64,000 nt of DNA, taken from Spartobacteria bacterium (GTDB lineage Bacteria; Verrucomicrobiota; Verrucomicrobiia; Chthoniobacterales; UBA10450). The notes beneath the pieces were generated by a model that worked only from the letters and a program-made list of their open reading frames with translations, ran no database searches and was not told the origin of the DNA. Below, piece after piece: positions 8,550-17,134 of the stretch. Positions within the stretch are counted from its first letter, which is position 1. The number at the start of each line of letters is the position of its first letter. Location: contig PNAA01000024.1 of the NCBI GenBank assembly GCA_003169975.1, positions 285,273 to 349,272 of the forward strand, written 5' to 3'. Made by a program: the position numbers and the translations under genes.

Positions 8550-10748
8550 ATGAAGGCATTTCTCGCCCTCCTTAAAATCGATCTCAGGCTCGCGAGCCGA
8601 AATCGGACCGTCCTTTTCTTCAACTATTTTTTCCCCCTCATGTTTTTTTTCGTCTTCGCCCAGTTGTTCGACGCCAACCAGGGCTCGGCCATCCTCCAGG
8701 TGGTGACGATGGTCATCGTCCTCGGCATTCTCGGGAACGGACTTTTCGGAGCGGGAATGCGCGCCGTGCAAGAGCGCGAGGAAAATGTGCTTCGCCGCTA
8801 CAAGGTGACGCCGATCACGCCTGTCCCATTGCTCGCGGCATCGATGATCACCGGCGTGGTGCTTTACCTTCCGAGCGTGGTGCTGGTGATCTTTTTGGCC
8901 CACCAGTTTTACGGGATGGCCCTGCCCGGGCAACTCGGCTCGCTGCTCATTTTCGTCTGCCTCGGCGCGATCGCCTTTCGCTCGTTAGGCCTGATCATCG
9001 CCGCGGTCGTCAATTCCTCGCAGGAAAGCAACATCCTCATCCAGCCGATCTACATGGCGATGCTTTTTCTGAGCGGCGCGACCATCCCGATCACCTACAT
9101 GCCGCACTGGCTGCAAAACATTACGCAGTTTATACCCGCCACTTATTTGATGACCGGCATCGGCGGGATCCTGCAGCGCGGCGAAACGGTTTTCGCGAAT
9201 TGGCAGGCGGTTGCGGCGCTCCTTCTCACCACCGCGGTCGCGACCTTCATCGCGACGAAACTTTTCCGCTGGGAGAAGGAGGAAAAGCTCCGCGCCTCGG
9301 CCAAACTTTGGGTGCTGGTGGTGTTGCTTCCGTTCCTTTTCCTCGGCGCTTACCAGGCGTGGAGTCAACATGACTTGGTCAAGGCGCGCATTCTGGCGCG
9401 CGATCTCCGGCGCGGGCAGACCTGGCTGATCCAGAACGCGCGCATCTTCGTTGGCAACGGCAAGGTGATTGAATCGGGCGCCGTGCTGGTGAAGAACGGA
9501 AAGATCGCCGAGGTCTACGACGGCAATTTCCCCGACGCGAAAAAGCTCAATGCCGAGGCGATCGACGCCGCCGGCAAGACGGTCCTGCCGGGCTTGATCG
9601 ACATGCACGTCCATCTCGGGGCGCCCGGCGGATTTTACGATGATTGGTCGAAGTTCGACGCGCAAAAATCGTACGAACGCGAATTGGAGGCTTATCTTTA
9701 CTGCGGCATCACCGCGGTCCGCAGCGCGGGCGACAAGGTGGATGAAATGTTGAAGTTGCGGCAGCAATTCAACAGCGGCGAGAAGTTGGGGACCGAGCTT
9801 TTCCTCTGCGGTCCGCTTTTCACGGCGGAAGGCGGTCACGGCACCGAGTACGCGAAGCGACTGCCGGAGATCGCGCGGGCCGGATTCAACGCCCAGTTCC
9901 TGCGCATCCCCAAAACGCAGGAGGAAGCACGCCAACAGGTCGACGAACTGGCGGCGAAGGGCGTGAACGCGATCAAGGGAATCCTCGAAGCCGGCGTCCC
10001 CGGCTACACCTTTAACCGGATGAATCTCGATCTGCTTCGCGCGGTCGTGGAAGAGGCGCACGCGAAAAGACTGCCGGCCGCCATTCACACCGGCGACAGC
10101 CGGGACGTGATCGACGCGGTCGCGCTCGGAGCGGATTCGATCGAGCACGGTTCGTTCCGCGATGAGATCCCCGACGCGACCATCGCGGAGATGGCGGCGA
10201 AGGGGATCGCCTTCGATCCGACTTTGAGCGTGGTGGAAGGGTTCACCGATTTCAGCAAAGGAAAAACCGATCTGCTCAAGCGCTCGTTAGTCCAGCAAGT
10301 CGCGACCAAGGAGTTGCTCACCGGAACCGAGCACGCCGCGGCGAGCGCCGAGATGAAATCATTTCGCGAGCAGATCGGTCGTTACCCGATGTCGATGGAC
10401 ATCGGTGGGCGCGACCTGGTCAAGGCCTGGCATGCGGGCGTGCTCCTCGTGACCGGCTCCGACGCGGGCAACTTCCTCGTTTTCCATGGCTCGACCGTGC
10501 AGCGTGAAATCGAACTCTGGGTCGCGGCGGGAATTCCACCCGCGGTCGCGTTGCAGGCCGCGACCGGCAACGCCGCCAGGCTGCTCCGGGCTGAGAATCG
10601 TATCGGGACGATCGAGAAAGGCAAGGAAGCGTCTCTCCTCGTGGTGGACGGCAACCCGTTGCAGGATGTGCGGGCGCTTTCCTCGATTTCGGTCGTTTTC
10701 CTGAAAGGCGAACGGGTTAATCGGACGACGATCTTCGAGCAGAAGTAG
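8550..10748 (+). CDS. ABC-2 permease fused to an amidohydrolase
   Basis: A 732-residue two-part protein. Residues about 1-270 form an ABC-2 type permease with six hydrophobic helices (RLASRNRTVLFFNYFFPLMF...; QPIYMAMLFLSGATIPITYMP). They match the ATPase encoded just upstream. From about 290 to the end is a metal-dependent amidohydrolase of the imidazolonepropionase/prolidase-like group: DMHVHLG (His353, His355), an IKGIL lysine, AIHTGD, IEHGSF and GSDAGN supply the metal ligands. The open frame is continuous with no internal stop. The amidohydrolase would follow the last membrane helix (about 255-275), and its side of the membrane cannot be settled from sequence. An internal start making two proteins cannot be excluded. 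Confidence 0.8.
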   Translation: MKAFLALLKIDLRLASRNRTVLFFNYFFPLMFFFVFAQLFDANQGSAILQVVTMVIVLGILGNGLFGAGMRAVQEREENVLRRYKVTPITPVPLLAASMITGVVLYLPSVVLVIFLAHQFYGMALPGQLGSLLIFVCLGAIAFRSLGLIIAAVVNSSQESNILIQPIYMAMLFLSGATIPITYMPHWLQNITQFIPATYLMTGIGGILQRGETVFANWQAVAALLLTTAVATFIATKLFRWEKEEKLRASAKLWVLVVLLPFLFLGAYQAWSQHDLVKARILARDLRRGQTWLIQNARIFVGNGKVIESGAVLVKNGKIAEVYDGNFPDAKKLNAEAIDAAGKTVLPGLIDMHVHLGAPGGFYDDWSKFDAQKSYERELEAYLYCGITAVRSAGDKVDEMLKLRQQFNSGEKLGTELFLCGPLFTAEGGHGTEYAKRLPEIARAGFNAQFLRIPKTQEEARQQVDELAAKGVNAIKGILEAGVPGYTFNRMNLDLLRAVVEEAHAKRLPAAIHTGDSRDVIDAVALGADSIEHGSFRDEIPDATIAEMAAKGIAFDPTLSVVEGFTDFSKGKTDLLKRSLVQQVATKELLTGTEHAAASAEMKSFREQIGRYPMSMDIGGRDLVKAWHAGVLLVTGSDAGNFLVFHGSTVQREIELWVAAGIPPAVALQAATGNAARLLRAENRIGTIEKGKEASLLVVDGNPLQDVRALSSISVVFLKGERVNRTTIFEQK

Positions 10749-10761
10749 CGCGGAGCTCGCT

Positions 10762-10853
10762 CTGTAGCCGCTTCGCTGCGCGAAGCGTGGAGGTTGACGC
10801 TGCAGCAAGAAAATCGCCTCGTCCCCGCGCCGCCCATAGGGCGGCTGCTACAG
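10762..10853. repeat. Inverted-repeat element, family C, divergent copy
   Basis: The ends CTGTAGCCGC and GCGGCTGCTACAG pair imperfectly, with an internal CTTCGCTGCGCGAAG hairpin. It fills the gap between the convergent amidohydrolase and histidine phosphatase genes and could act as a bidirectional terminator. Confidence 0.5.
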
Positions 10854-10866
10854 GCTTCCTCCGCCC

Positions 10867-11355
10867 CTAACGATAATGCAAATGGATCAGCCGTGGCGGC
10901 TGGCCGGGGACGACGAGAAAAAGATCGTCGTAATCCTTCTCCGCGATCGTGAGGGGCGAAGAAACGCCGAGCGCTTTAATAATCTCCGGCACGGTGTTGG
11001 AATGCCCCACGACCAGAACGTTTCCGGAGGCAGTGTGTAAATTTGCGAGCAAGGCGGCGCTGTCCCTCGCCGGGATGACCTCGACTTTTACGCCTAACGA
11101 CTTAGCGAGCGGCGCCGCGGTTTGCTGCGCGCGCCGGAATTCGCTCGTGTAAATGGCAGTGATCCCAGCGTCGCGCAGTTCCTTCGCCAGCGCGGCAGCG
11201 CGGGCCCGACCCGTCTCGGTTAGGGAGGGATCAGCTTGCGCGGGACCGCCGGCGTCGGCGCGCTCGGCGTGACGAACAAGAAAAATGACGGGCGGCTCCG
11301 CCCCGCCGCTGGTCGCGAGCAGGACGGTGGCCAGGCAGAGGAGTAATGGTTTCAT
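10867..11355 (-). CDS. Exported histidine phosphatase (SixA/PGAM-like)
   Basis: Histidine phosphatase superfamily member. FLVRHAERAD carries the phospho-acceptor His, and VVGHSNTVPEI carries the second catalytic His. From the ATG at 11355 the protein starts with a signal peptide (MKPLLLCLATVLLATSGGA), so it is predicted to act in the periplasm. At about 162 residues it is a minimal domain, close in size to SixA-type phosphatases; the substrate is not evident. The stop codon TAG lies within a CCTAACGA word (10866-10873). The gene starts 57 bp from the divergent VOC dioxygenase, so the two share a promoter region. Confidence 0.8.
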   Translation of the reverse strand: MKPLLLCLATVLLATSGGAEPPVIFLVRHAERADAGGPAQADPSLTETGRARAAALAKELRDAGITAIYTSEFRRAQQTAAPLAKSLGVKVEVIPARDSAALLANLHTASGNVLVVGHSNTVPEIIKALGVSSPLTIAEKDYDDLFLVVPGQPPRLIHLHYR

Positions 11356-11411
11356 CAATCTGAACCACGATAATGCTTTTTCTCCCCAGGCAAGTTGCAC
11401 GAGATTGCGCC

Positions 11412-12365
11412 ATGCAACCGATCTCGGGACTTCATCACATCACCGCTATCGCCGGGCCGGCGCAGGAGAATCTCGATTTCTACGCCGGTGTGCTCGGGAT
11501 GCGGCTGGTGAAGAAGAGCGTGAACCAGGACGATCCCGGCACCTACCATCTGTTCTACGCGGATGCCGAGGGACATCCGGGAACCGACTTGACTTTCTTC
11601 CCCTGGGCACAGCTCGCGCCGCACCGCGAGGGTTACGGATTAAGCACGGAAGTGTCGCTCGCCATTCGACCGGGCAGCCTGGCGTTTTGGAGCGACCGGC
11701 TGAAACGCGCCGGCGTGCAGGTGTTCGAGGTCGAAACCCGTTTCGATCAACGCGTGCTGCCGTTGGCCGATTCCCACGGATTGCGGCTCAGCCTGACGGA
11801 AAGTGAAAGTTCGTTAGGGCGACCGTTCACTCCCTGGGAGCGCAGCCCGATCCCGGTGGAAAATCAGATTCGGGGACTGGAGAGCGCGCGGCTGGTGGAG
11901 CGTGAGCTGGAGCCGACGGTTTCGTTTCTCGGCGCGGGTCTCGGGTTCCGGAAGATTGGCGAAGAGGAGGGCTGGAGTCGCTACGGTTTGGGTGAAGGGA
12001 AGTCAGGACAGTACGTTGATCTGCGCGCGCAGCCGGCGGCGCGTCGTGGCGCCTGGGGCACCGGCAGCGTCCATCATCTCGCCTGGCGAATGCTGGATGA
12101 AAGTCAGCAGATGGAAGTGCGGCAGCGGGTCGCGCAAGAGGGCGCGCAGCCGACGCCGGTCATCGACCGTTTCTGGTTTAAATCGGTCTACTTTCGCGAA
12201 CCGGGTGGTGTCCTTTTCGAATTGGCGACCGACGGCCCCGGTTTCAGCGTGGATGAAAAGCCGGCGACTCTCGGGGAAGCGCTCGTCCTTCCTCCGTGGC
12301 TGGAAGCCGAACGCGGCGCGATCGAAGCGGCGCTCCCGGAACTCCGCGACGCTTCTCTTGCCTAA
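11412..12365 (+). CDS. VOC-family ring-cleaving dioxygenase (MhqO-like)
   Basis: Two vicinal-oxygen-chelate modules in about 317 residues, as in the MhqO/YfiE group of putative extradiol dioxygenases acting on hydroquinones or catechols. Module 1 begins GLHHITAIAGPAQENLDFY, and module 2 has VHHLAW and ends FREPGGVLFELATDGPGF, supplying metal-ligand His and Glu residues. A cytoplasmic, iron-dependent enzyme is inferred; the substrate is unknown. ATG 11412 is the start that aligns with the beginning of the domain. The stop codon is part of GCCTAACGA (12360-12368). Confidence 0.8.
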   Translation: MQPISGLHHITAIAGPAQENLDFYAGVLGMRLVKKSVNQDDPGTYHLFYADAEGHPGTDLTFFPWAQLAPHREGYGLSTEVSLAIRPGSLAFWSDRLKRAGVQVFEVETRFDQRVLPLADSHGLRLSLTESESSLGRPFTPWERSPIPVENQIRGLESARLVERELEPTVSFLGAGLGFRKIGEEEGWSRYGLGEGKSGQYVDLRAQPAARRGAWGTGSVHHLAWRMLDESQQMEVRQRVAQEGAQPTPVIDRFWFKSVYFREPGGVLFELATDGPGFSVDEKPATLGEALVLPPWLEAERGAIEAALPELRDASLA

Positions 12366-12512
12366 CGAGGGAGAGGAGACTCAGGCGCGTGCCTCGCCGC
12401 GCGGACAGCTTTCGCTCCCGTGCGATTTGTGCACCCGGGCCGGGATTTTCTTTCGAATCCTGGTTGGACGTGACGCGGCCGCGCGTTGAAAGTTGCCGGG
12501 CCGCACCACTCC

Positions 12513-13847
12513 ATGCTCACGGAAATCGATCGTCTCACTGCCATCCGCGAGGCTCGTCCGGCCGAGAGCCTCTTTGCCGAAAAGGATTGGCTCCTCTCGC
12601 CCGAGGCGTTTCCCATCGAGGAAAAACACCGGGCCGATCTCGAGCGGCTGGGCCATCAGCTTTTTGTTTTCCAGCGGGCCTGCAATCAACTCTACCAGCA
12701 GAGCGTCAAGGGGAAACAACCTGCCTGGGTCGCGCGCTATCTGGATATCGGGAAACCGGCGGAGCTGATCGAGTTCTCGCGCCAGAAGGAATTTCGCGAG
12801 GCACTTCCGCGGGTTATCCGGCCCGATCTTGTCCTGACCGACGAGGGCTGGACGATCGCGGAAACCGATTCCGTGCCGGGCGGGATCGGATTGACCGCCT
12901 GGTTGAATCAAACCTACGCCGCTCTCGGCTCGGAAGTGATCGGCGCGGCGGACGGGATGCTCGATGGCTTTGCCACCGTCCTGCTGCGCGGCGGCGACAT
13001 CGTCATCTCGCAGGAATCGGCCACTTACCGTCCGGAGATGGAATGGCTCGTTAGACAATTGCACGCGCGATTTCCCGATCGCTCCTGGAACGTTGTGCCC
13101 GCGGAAAATTATCAGCCGCAAGCGGGGCGCGATGTTTACCGGTTCTTCGAGCTGTTTGATCTGCCGAATTTGCCCGGGATTAGCAAACTGATCGAAGCCG
13201 CCGGGCGAGGCGAGCTGACCGTCACGCCGCCCTTCAAACCGTATCTCGAGGAGAAAATGTGGTTCGCGCTTTTCTGGCTTCAGCCACTGCACGGTTTCTG
13301 GCGCCGCGAGCTGGGCGACAAATATTTTCGGACGTTGCAAAAGATCATTCCCTACACCTGGATCCTCGATCCGACGCCGTTGCCGCAACACGCAGTCATT
13401 CCCCGGCTCGAGATTCAGGATTGGCTGGAAGCGGCGCGCTTCAGCCAGAAAGAGCGCGACCTTCTGCTCAAGGTGAGCGGATTCTCGCCGTTAGGCTGGG
13501 GCAGCCGAGGCGTGGCGCTCGGGGCCGATCTCCCGCACGCGGAATGGCAGCAGCGCATCGCGGACGCGCTGACCAACTTCGAGCGCGAGCCGACGATCAT
13601 GCAGCGCTTTCACAAGGGCCGCCTGTTTGATCACCCGTATTGGGATACGGAGACCGACGAGCTCAAAACGATGCGCGGCCGGGTGCGCCTTTGTCCGTAT
13701 TATTTTGTCGAGGCCGAGAGCGTGAGTCTGCGTGGTGCGCTGGCCACGATCTGTCCGGCGGACAAGAAACTTCTCCACGGCATGAGCGACGCGATTCTGG
13801 TCCCGAGTTGTTTCGCAGCGGCGCCGGAGGTTAGGCGTCTCGCCTGA
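12513..13847 (+). CDS. Unrecognised cytoplasmic protein, possibly ATP-grasp-like
   Basis: A 444-residue soluble protein without signal or membrane segments. I do not recognise the family with confidence. RPDLVLTDEGWTIAETDSVPGG recalls the motif seen in circularly permuted ATP-grasp and glutathionylspermidine-synthase-like proteins. LLKVSGFSPLGWGSRGV resembles a nucleotide-binding lysine plus glycine-rich loop, and MRGRVRLCPYYFV a C-terminal ligand motif. This is inference from motifs only. ATG 12513 is preferred; TTG 12486 is an alternative. The stop codon lies inside the left arm of repeat E. Confidence 0.55.
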   Translation: MLTEIDRLTAIREARPAESLFAEKDWLLSPEAFPIEEKHRADLERLGHQLFVFQRACNQLYQQSVKGKQPAWVARYLDIGKPAELIEFSRQKEFREALPRVIRPDLVLTDEGWTIAETDSVPGGIGLTAWLNQTYAALGSEVIGAADGMLDGFATVLLRGGDIVISQESATYRPEMEWLVRQLHARFPDRSWNVVPAENYQPQAGRDVYRFFELFDLPNLPGISKLIEAAGRGELTVTPPFKPYLEEKMWFALFWLQPLHGFWRRELGDKYFRTLQKIIPYTWILDPTPLPQHAVIPRLEIQDWLEAARFSQKERDLLLKVSGFSPLGWGSRGVALGADLPHAEWQQRIADALTNFEREPTIMQRFHKGRLFDHPYWDTETDELKTMRGRVRLCPYYFVEAESVSLRGALATICPADKKLLHGMSDAILVPSCFAAAPEVRRLA

Positions 13848-13926
13848 CTCGGCGGGCAGCCTTCCAGCCGGCCCGAAGAGCCGACGAGCTGGAAGGTCGT
13901 CGACCGAGTCAGGCGAGACGCCTAAC
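13830..13926. repeat. Inverted repeat E between convergent genes, probable bidirectional terminator
   Basis: Two perfect 23-bp arms (13830-13852 and 13904-13926, beginning GTTAGGCGTCTCGCC) enclose a smaller CTTCCAGC/GCTGGAAG hairpin (13861-13868 and 13888-13895). The stop codons of both convergent genes (TGA 13845-13847; TAG 13922-13924 on the minus strand) lie inside the arms. GGTTAGGC at the ends resembles the abundant CCTAACG word. Confidence 0.8.
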
Positions 13927-15382
13927 TTCCGAGCCGCAACCCGCGCGGGATCAGAAAGCGATCGAGCAGATCGAACAACCCCTGGACCAAAAGCGCGAGC
14001 AGCGCGGCCGGGATCGCGCCTTCGAGGATGGTCGTGTGGTCGTTGAGATTGAGTCCGCTCAGGATCGGTTCGCCCAAGCCTCCGGCGCCGATCAACGCCG
14101 CGAGGGTGGCGGTTCCGATACTGATTACCGCGCTCGTTTTGATCCCGGCGAGAATCGTGCGCGACGCGAGCGGCAAATAAATTTTGCGCAGCCGCGCTCC
14201 CGGCTCGAGCCCGAGCGCGATCGCGGAATCGCGTAACGCGGGAGAAATATCCTGTAATCCAGTGGCCGTGTTCCTAACGATCGGCAGAAGTCCGTAAAGC
14301 AAGAGTGCGACGATCGCGGTCGTCGCGCTGATGCCGAGAAAGGGCACCGGCACAAGCAGGGCAAGGAGGGCGAGGGAAGGAATGGTCTGAATCATGGCGA
14401 CGATCGCCAGGATCGTCTGGCCGAGCGCACCGCCGCGACTGGCGACGATGCCTAACGGCAAACCAATGAGCACGGAGAGGAGGAGCGAGATGCCCGCGAG
14501 TTGGAGATGACGGGCGGTCCAGCGCGCCATCTTTGGCCAGAGATCGCGCCGCGGAGCGGAGTCGCTGGCTGTGGGATGGAAATAGAGGGAAGCGGCAAAC
14601 GCGTAGTCCTTCGTCCGCTCAGCGGCGGCGTTGAGTGAGATCATTTTGGCCTCGTCGATCCGGCCGAAGTGATTGAGGGCGGTGATGGCGCGCGGATCGA
14701 TTGTCAGCCGGTAGAGAAAGACGGCTTTGTATTCCGGAAAGAAATGCCGGTCGTCGCGCAGGACGACGAGATCGTTTTCCTGGATTTTAGCGTCGGTAGA
14801 ATACGCGTCCTTGAGGTCGATCGCGCCGCGGGCGAGCGCGGCGTAGCCGAGCGCGTGGTCGATGCCGCTAACGTTAGGCATCGTCAGGCCGTAGGTTGTC
14901 GCGAGCGGGCGCCAGCCGTCCTGGCGATCGAGGAATTCGTGGGTGAGACCGACTTTCAGCTCCGGATGCCGGCGCAGGTCGCTGATCGTTTGGATGCCGA
15001 GTTTCGCCGCTTCCGTCCGCCGCATGACGAGCGCGTAGGTGTTGTTAAAACCAAGATCGGTCGACATGCCGACGCCAAATTTCTCCAGCGCCGTGCGCAT
15101 CTCTTCGTGCGAGAGCGGCTCCTTCGTCTTGAGAATTTCCTCGTCGATCGTGCCGGTGTATTCCGGGTAGACATCGATCTGTCCGCCGCTCAGCGCCTGC
15201 CAGAGAATGATCGTGCCGCCCATTCCGGCGCGCTCCTGAACAGCGAAGCCGGCGCGTTCCAGGACTGTCTTCGCGATCCCGCCGAGGACGTACGACTCGG
15301 TGAATTTTTTCGATCCGACCACGATTGGATCAGCCGCCAACGCCGAGGTGGCGACCAGGCCGAGCAGCAGTCCGATTTTCAA
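13922..15382 (-). CDS. Osmoprotectant ABC transporter, substrate-binding and permease fusion (OpuBC-OpuBB type)
   Basis: Fused compatible-solute importer component of 486 residues. After a signal peptide (MKIGLLLGLVATSALAA) comes a type-F substrate-binding domain (VVGSKKFTESYVLGG ... VYPEYTGTIDEE ... GLTHEFLDRQDGW), about 20-265. A ProW/OpuB permease domain follows (about 290-486) with the EAA-like loop GLEPGARLRKIYLPLA. The likely substrate is glycine betaine, choline or a related quaternary amine; aromatic-cage residues cannot be assigned by eye. The start overlaps the 3' end of the ATPase gene by 4 bases, so the two form an operon with the ATPase first. Confidence 0.87.
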   Translation of the reverse strand: MKIGLLLGLVATSALAADPIVVGSKKFTESYVLGGIAKTVLERAGFAVQERAGMGGTIILWQALSGGQIDVYPEYTGTIDEEILKTKEPLSHEEMRTALEKFGVGMSTDLGFNNTYALVMRRTEAAKLGIQTISDLRRHPELKVGLTHEFLDRQDGWRPLATTYGLTMPNVSGIDHALGYAALARGAIDLKDAYSTDAKIQENDLVVLRDDRHFFPEYKAVFLYRLTIDPRAITALNHFGRIDEAKMISLNAAAERTKDYAFAASLYFHPTASDSAPRRDLWPKMARWTARHLQLAGISLLLSVLIGLPLGIVASRGGALGQTILAIVAMIQTIPSLALLALLVPVPFLGISATTAIVALLLYGLLPIVRNTATGLQDISPALRDSAIALGLEPGARLRKIYLPLASRTILAGIKTSAVISIGTATLAALIGAGGLGEPILSGLNLNDHTTILEGAIPAALLALLVQGLFDLLDRFLIPRGLRLGS

Positions 15383-16119
15383 AACGCGACGCTCCTTTGG
15401 GCGTTGATGAACTCGGAAACGAACTCGTTAGCCGGATGGTCGCGCAGGTCGGCTGCGCTGCCCCGCTGCACGATGCGGCCTTCGTTCATCAGGACGATCT
15501 CATCAGCGAGATAGGCGGCTTCCCCCATGTCGTGCGTGACCAGGACCGCGGTTTGTTTCAGGCGCGCGAAAATTTCCTTCAAATCCCGCTGGAGCGCCGA
15601 CCTAACGAGTGGATCAAGGGCGCCGAGCGGTTCGTCGAGGAGGAGCACCTCCGGTGCAAGCATGAGCGCGCGCATCAGGCTGACGCGCTGGCGTTGCCCG
15701 CCGGAGAGTTCGGCCGGGTAGCGCTCGAGCGCATCCCGCGGAAATTGGGAAAGCGCGCAGAGTTCCTCTAGCCGCGCCTTCATCTCGGCGGCCGGGTGCC
15801 CCAGATGCCGCGACATCAGAAGCACATTGGCCCGTGCCGTCAGGTGAGGAAACAAACCGCCCTCTTGGATGACGTAACCAACCCGGCGGCGAATCTCCTG
15901 CGCATTGGCGTCGTTCACTTCCGCGCCGTCGAAAAGGACCTGGCCGCTGTCGGGCTGCAGGAGGGCGATGATGAGGCGAAGGAGCGTCGATTTTCCGCAG
16001 CCGCTCGGGCCTATGAGGGCGGTCGTTAGGCCGGACTGGAAAGCAAGGTCGGTCGGCTGGAGCGCGGACGCACCACCGAATTTCTTGCTCACGCCGATCA
16101 GTTGAACAAGTGAAACCAT
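15379..16119 (-). CDS. Osmoprotectant ABC transporter ATP-binding protein (OpuBA/ProV type)
   Basis: ATPase partner of the downstream fused binding-protein/permease. Walker A GPSGCGKST, Q-loop YVIQEGGLFPHL, signature LSGGQRQRVSLMRAL, Walker B LLLDEPLGALDP and the switch VTHDMGEA are all present. The 246-residue length stops soon after the ATPase core, so the regulatory CBS domains found in ProV are missing. ATG 16119 is chosen because the ATPase fold starts directly there (MVSLVQLIGVSKKFGG); an open frame extends further but overlaps egtD. Confidence 0.87.
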   Translation of the reverse strand: MVSLVQLIGVSKKFGGASALQPTDLAFQSGLTTALIGPSGCGKSTLLRLIIALLQPDSGQVLFDGAEVNDANAQEIRRRVGYVIQEGGLFPHLTARANVLLMSRHLGHPAAEMKARLEELCALSQFPRDALERYPAELSGGQRQRVSLMRALMLAPEVLLLDEPLGALDPLVRSALQRDLKEIFARLKQTAVLVTHDMGEAAYLADEIVLMNEGRIVQRGSAADLRDHPANEFVSEFINAQRSVAF

Positions 16120-16142
16120 GGGCGGATGCGCCAAGACTGGAA

Positions 16143-16169
16143 CCGGGGTCACCGCCCCCGGGCTACAAC
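16143..16169. repeat. Single arm of repeat family C at the egtD 3' end
   Basis: CCGGGGTCACCGCCCCCGGGCTACAAC matches the right half of the family C element at 2854-2932. On the minus strand the TTGTAGC end provides the TAG stop of egtD (16163-16165). Confidence 0.6.
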
Positions 16170-17134
16170 GTTGTGAAGTGAAAAACGGCGAAAAGTTTTT
16201 CCGGATCGGTCCAGACACGCGCGAGCTGAAAGCCGGCCGAGGCGGCGAGCGCCGCGAAGCCGTCCACCGTGTGTTTGTAGGAAAATTCCGTGATGATTTT
16301 TTCTCCGGCCGCGAATGGAAATTCCCGGTCGGCCAGATGAACAGTCTGGTCGCGCTCGCTGATCAGGTGCATCTCGATCCGGGCCGCCTCCTGGTTGTAG
16401 ATGGCTCGATGCCGCCAGGCCGAGAGATCGAAGTCGGCGTCCAATTCGCGATTCGCGCGGACGAGCATGTTGAGGTTGAAGGCCGCGGTCACGTCCGCGC
16501 TGTCGTTGTAGGCCGCTTCCAAAACGTCGGATGATTTTTGCAGATCGACCCCGATGATCAAGCCGCCGCTATGGCCGCAAAGCCGCGCAACGCGCTGCAG
16601 AAAATGGCGCGCCACTTCGGGGTGCATGTTGCCGATGGTCGAACCGGGAAAGTAGACCGCGATGTGGGCGGGCTTGCGGGAAGGCGTCGGCAATTCCAGC
16701 GGCTGCAGGTAGTCGGCGCAGACCGGCAGGATTTCGAGCGCCGGCATTTCGCGGCTGAGGGCTTCAGCCGATTCCGTCAGGCGTTGCTTCGAGATGTCCA
16801 CCGGCACATACGCGATCAGATTTTGCAGATGATCGAGCAGCCTCCGTGTCTTCACGCCGGCGCCGGTGCCGAACCCGACCAACTCCGCATTTTCGCCGAT
16901 CGAATCCGCGATTTCGGCCCCGTGTTGGCGCAGGATGGCGGTTTCGGTGCGCGTGACATAGTACTCGGGCAGCTCACAGATCTCTTGAAAAAGGTCGGAG
17001 CCACGCTCGTCGTAAAAGAACTTGCTCGGCAGAGTAGGGGGCGAGCTGGAAAGTCCCGCGATCGCTTCCTTGAGGAAATCGGAAGTCGCCGGCTCGAGAT
17101 CGAGGAGTGAGACACCGCCGGCCGCGCCGTTCAT
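16163..17134 (-). CDS. egtD: L-histidine N-alpha-methyltransferase
   Basis: Trimethylates L-histidine to hercynine, the first step of ergothioneine synthesis, using S-adenosylmethionine. The DUF2260/EgtD fold is recognisable from LPSKFFYDERGSDLFQEICELPEYYVTRTE, the SAM-binding stretch GFGTGAGVKTRRLL, YVPVDIS, and FPGSTIGN followed by GVDLQKS. The start at 17134 overlaps the egtB stop in ATGA, so translation is coupled. About 323 residues is the normal family length. The stop codon comes from a repeat arm. Confidence 0.92.
   Translation of the reverse strand: MNGAAGGVSLLDLEPATSDFLKEAIAGLSSSPPTLPSKFFYDERGSDLFQEICELPEYYVTRTETAILRQHGAEIADSIGENAELVGFGTGAGVKTRRLLDHLQNLIAYVPVDISKQRLTESAEALSREMPALEILPVCADYLQPLELPTPSRKPAHIAVYFPGSTIGNMHPEVARHFLQRVARLCGHSGGLIIGVDLQKSSDVLEAAYNDSADVTAAFNLNMLVRANRELDADFDLSAWRHRAIYNQEAARIEMHLISERDQTVHLADREFPFAAGEKIITEFSYKHTVDGFAALAASAGFQLARVWTDPEKLFAVFHFTTL

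Noticed and set aside
13922-15382. Binding protein-permease fusion as a novelty
   Set aside because: Fused OpuBC-OpuBB/EgtU-type proteins are known in many bacteria, so it is annotated but not listed as a finding.
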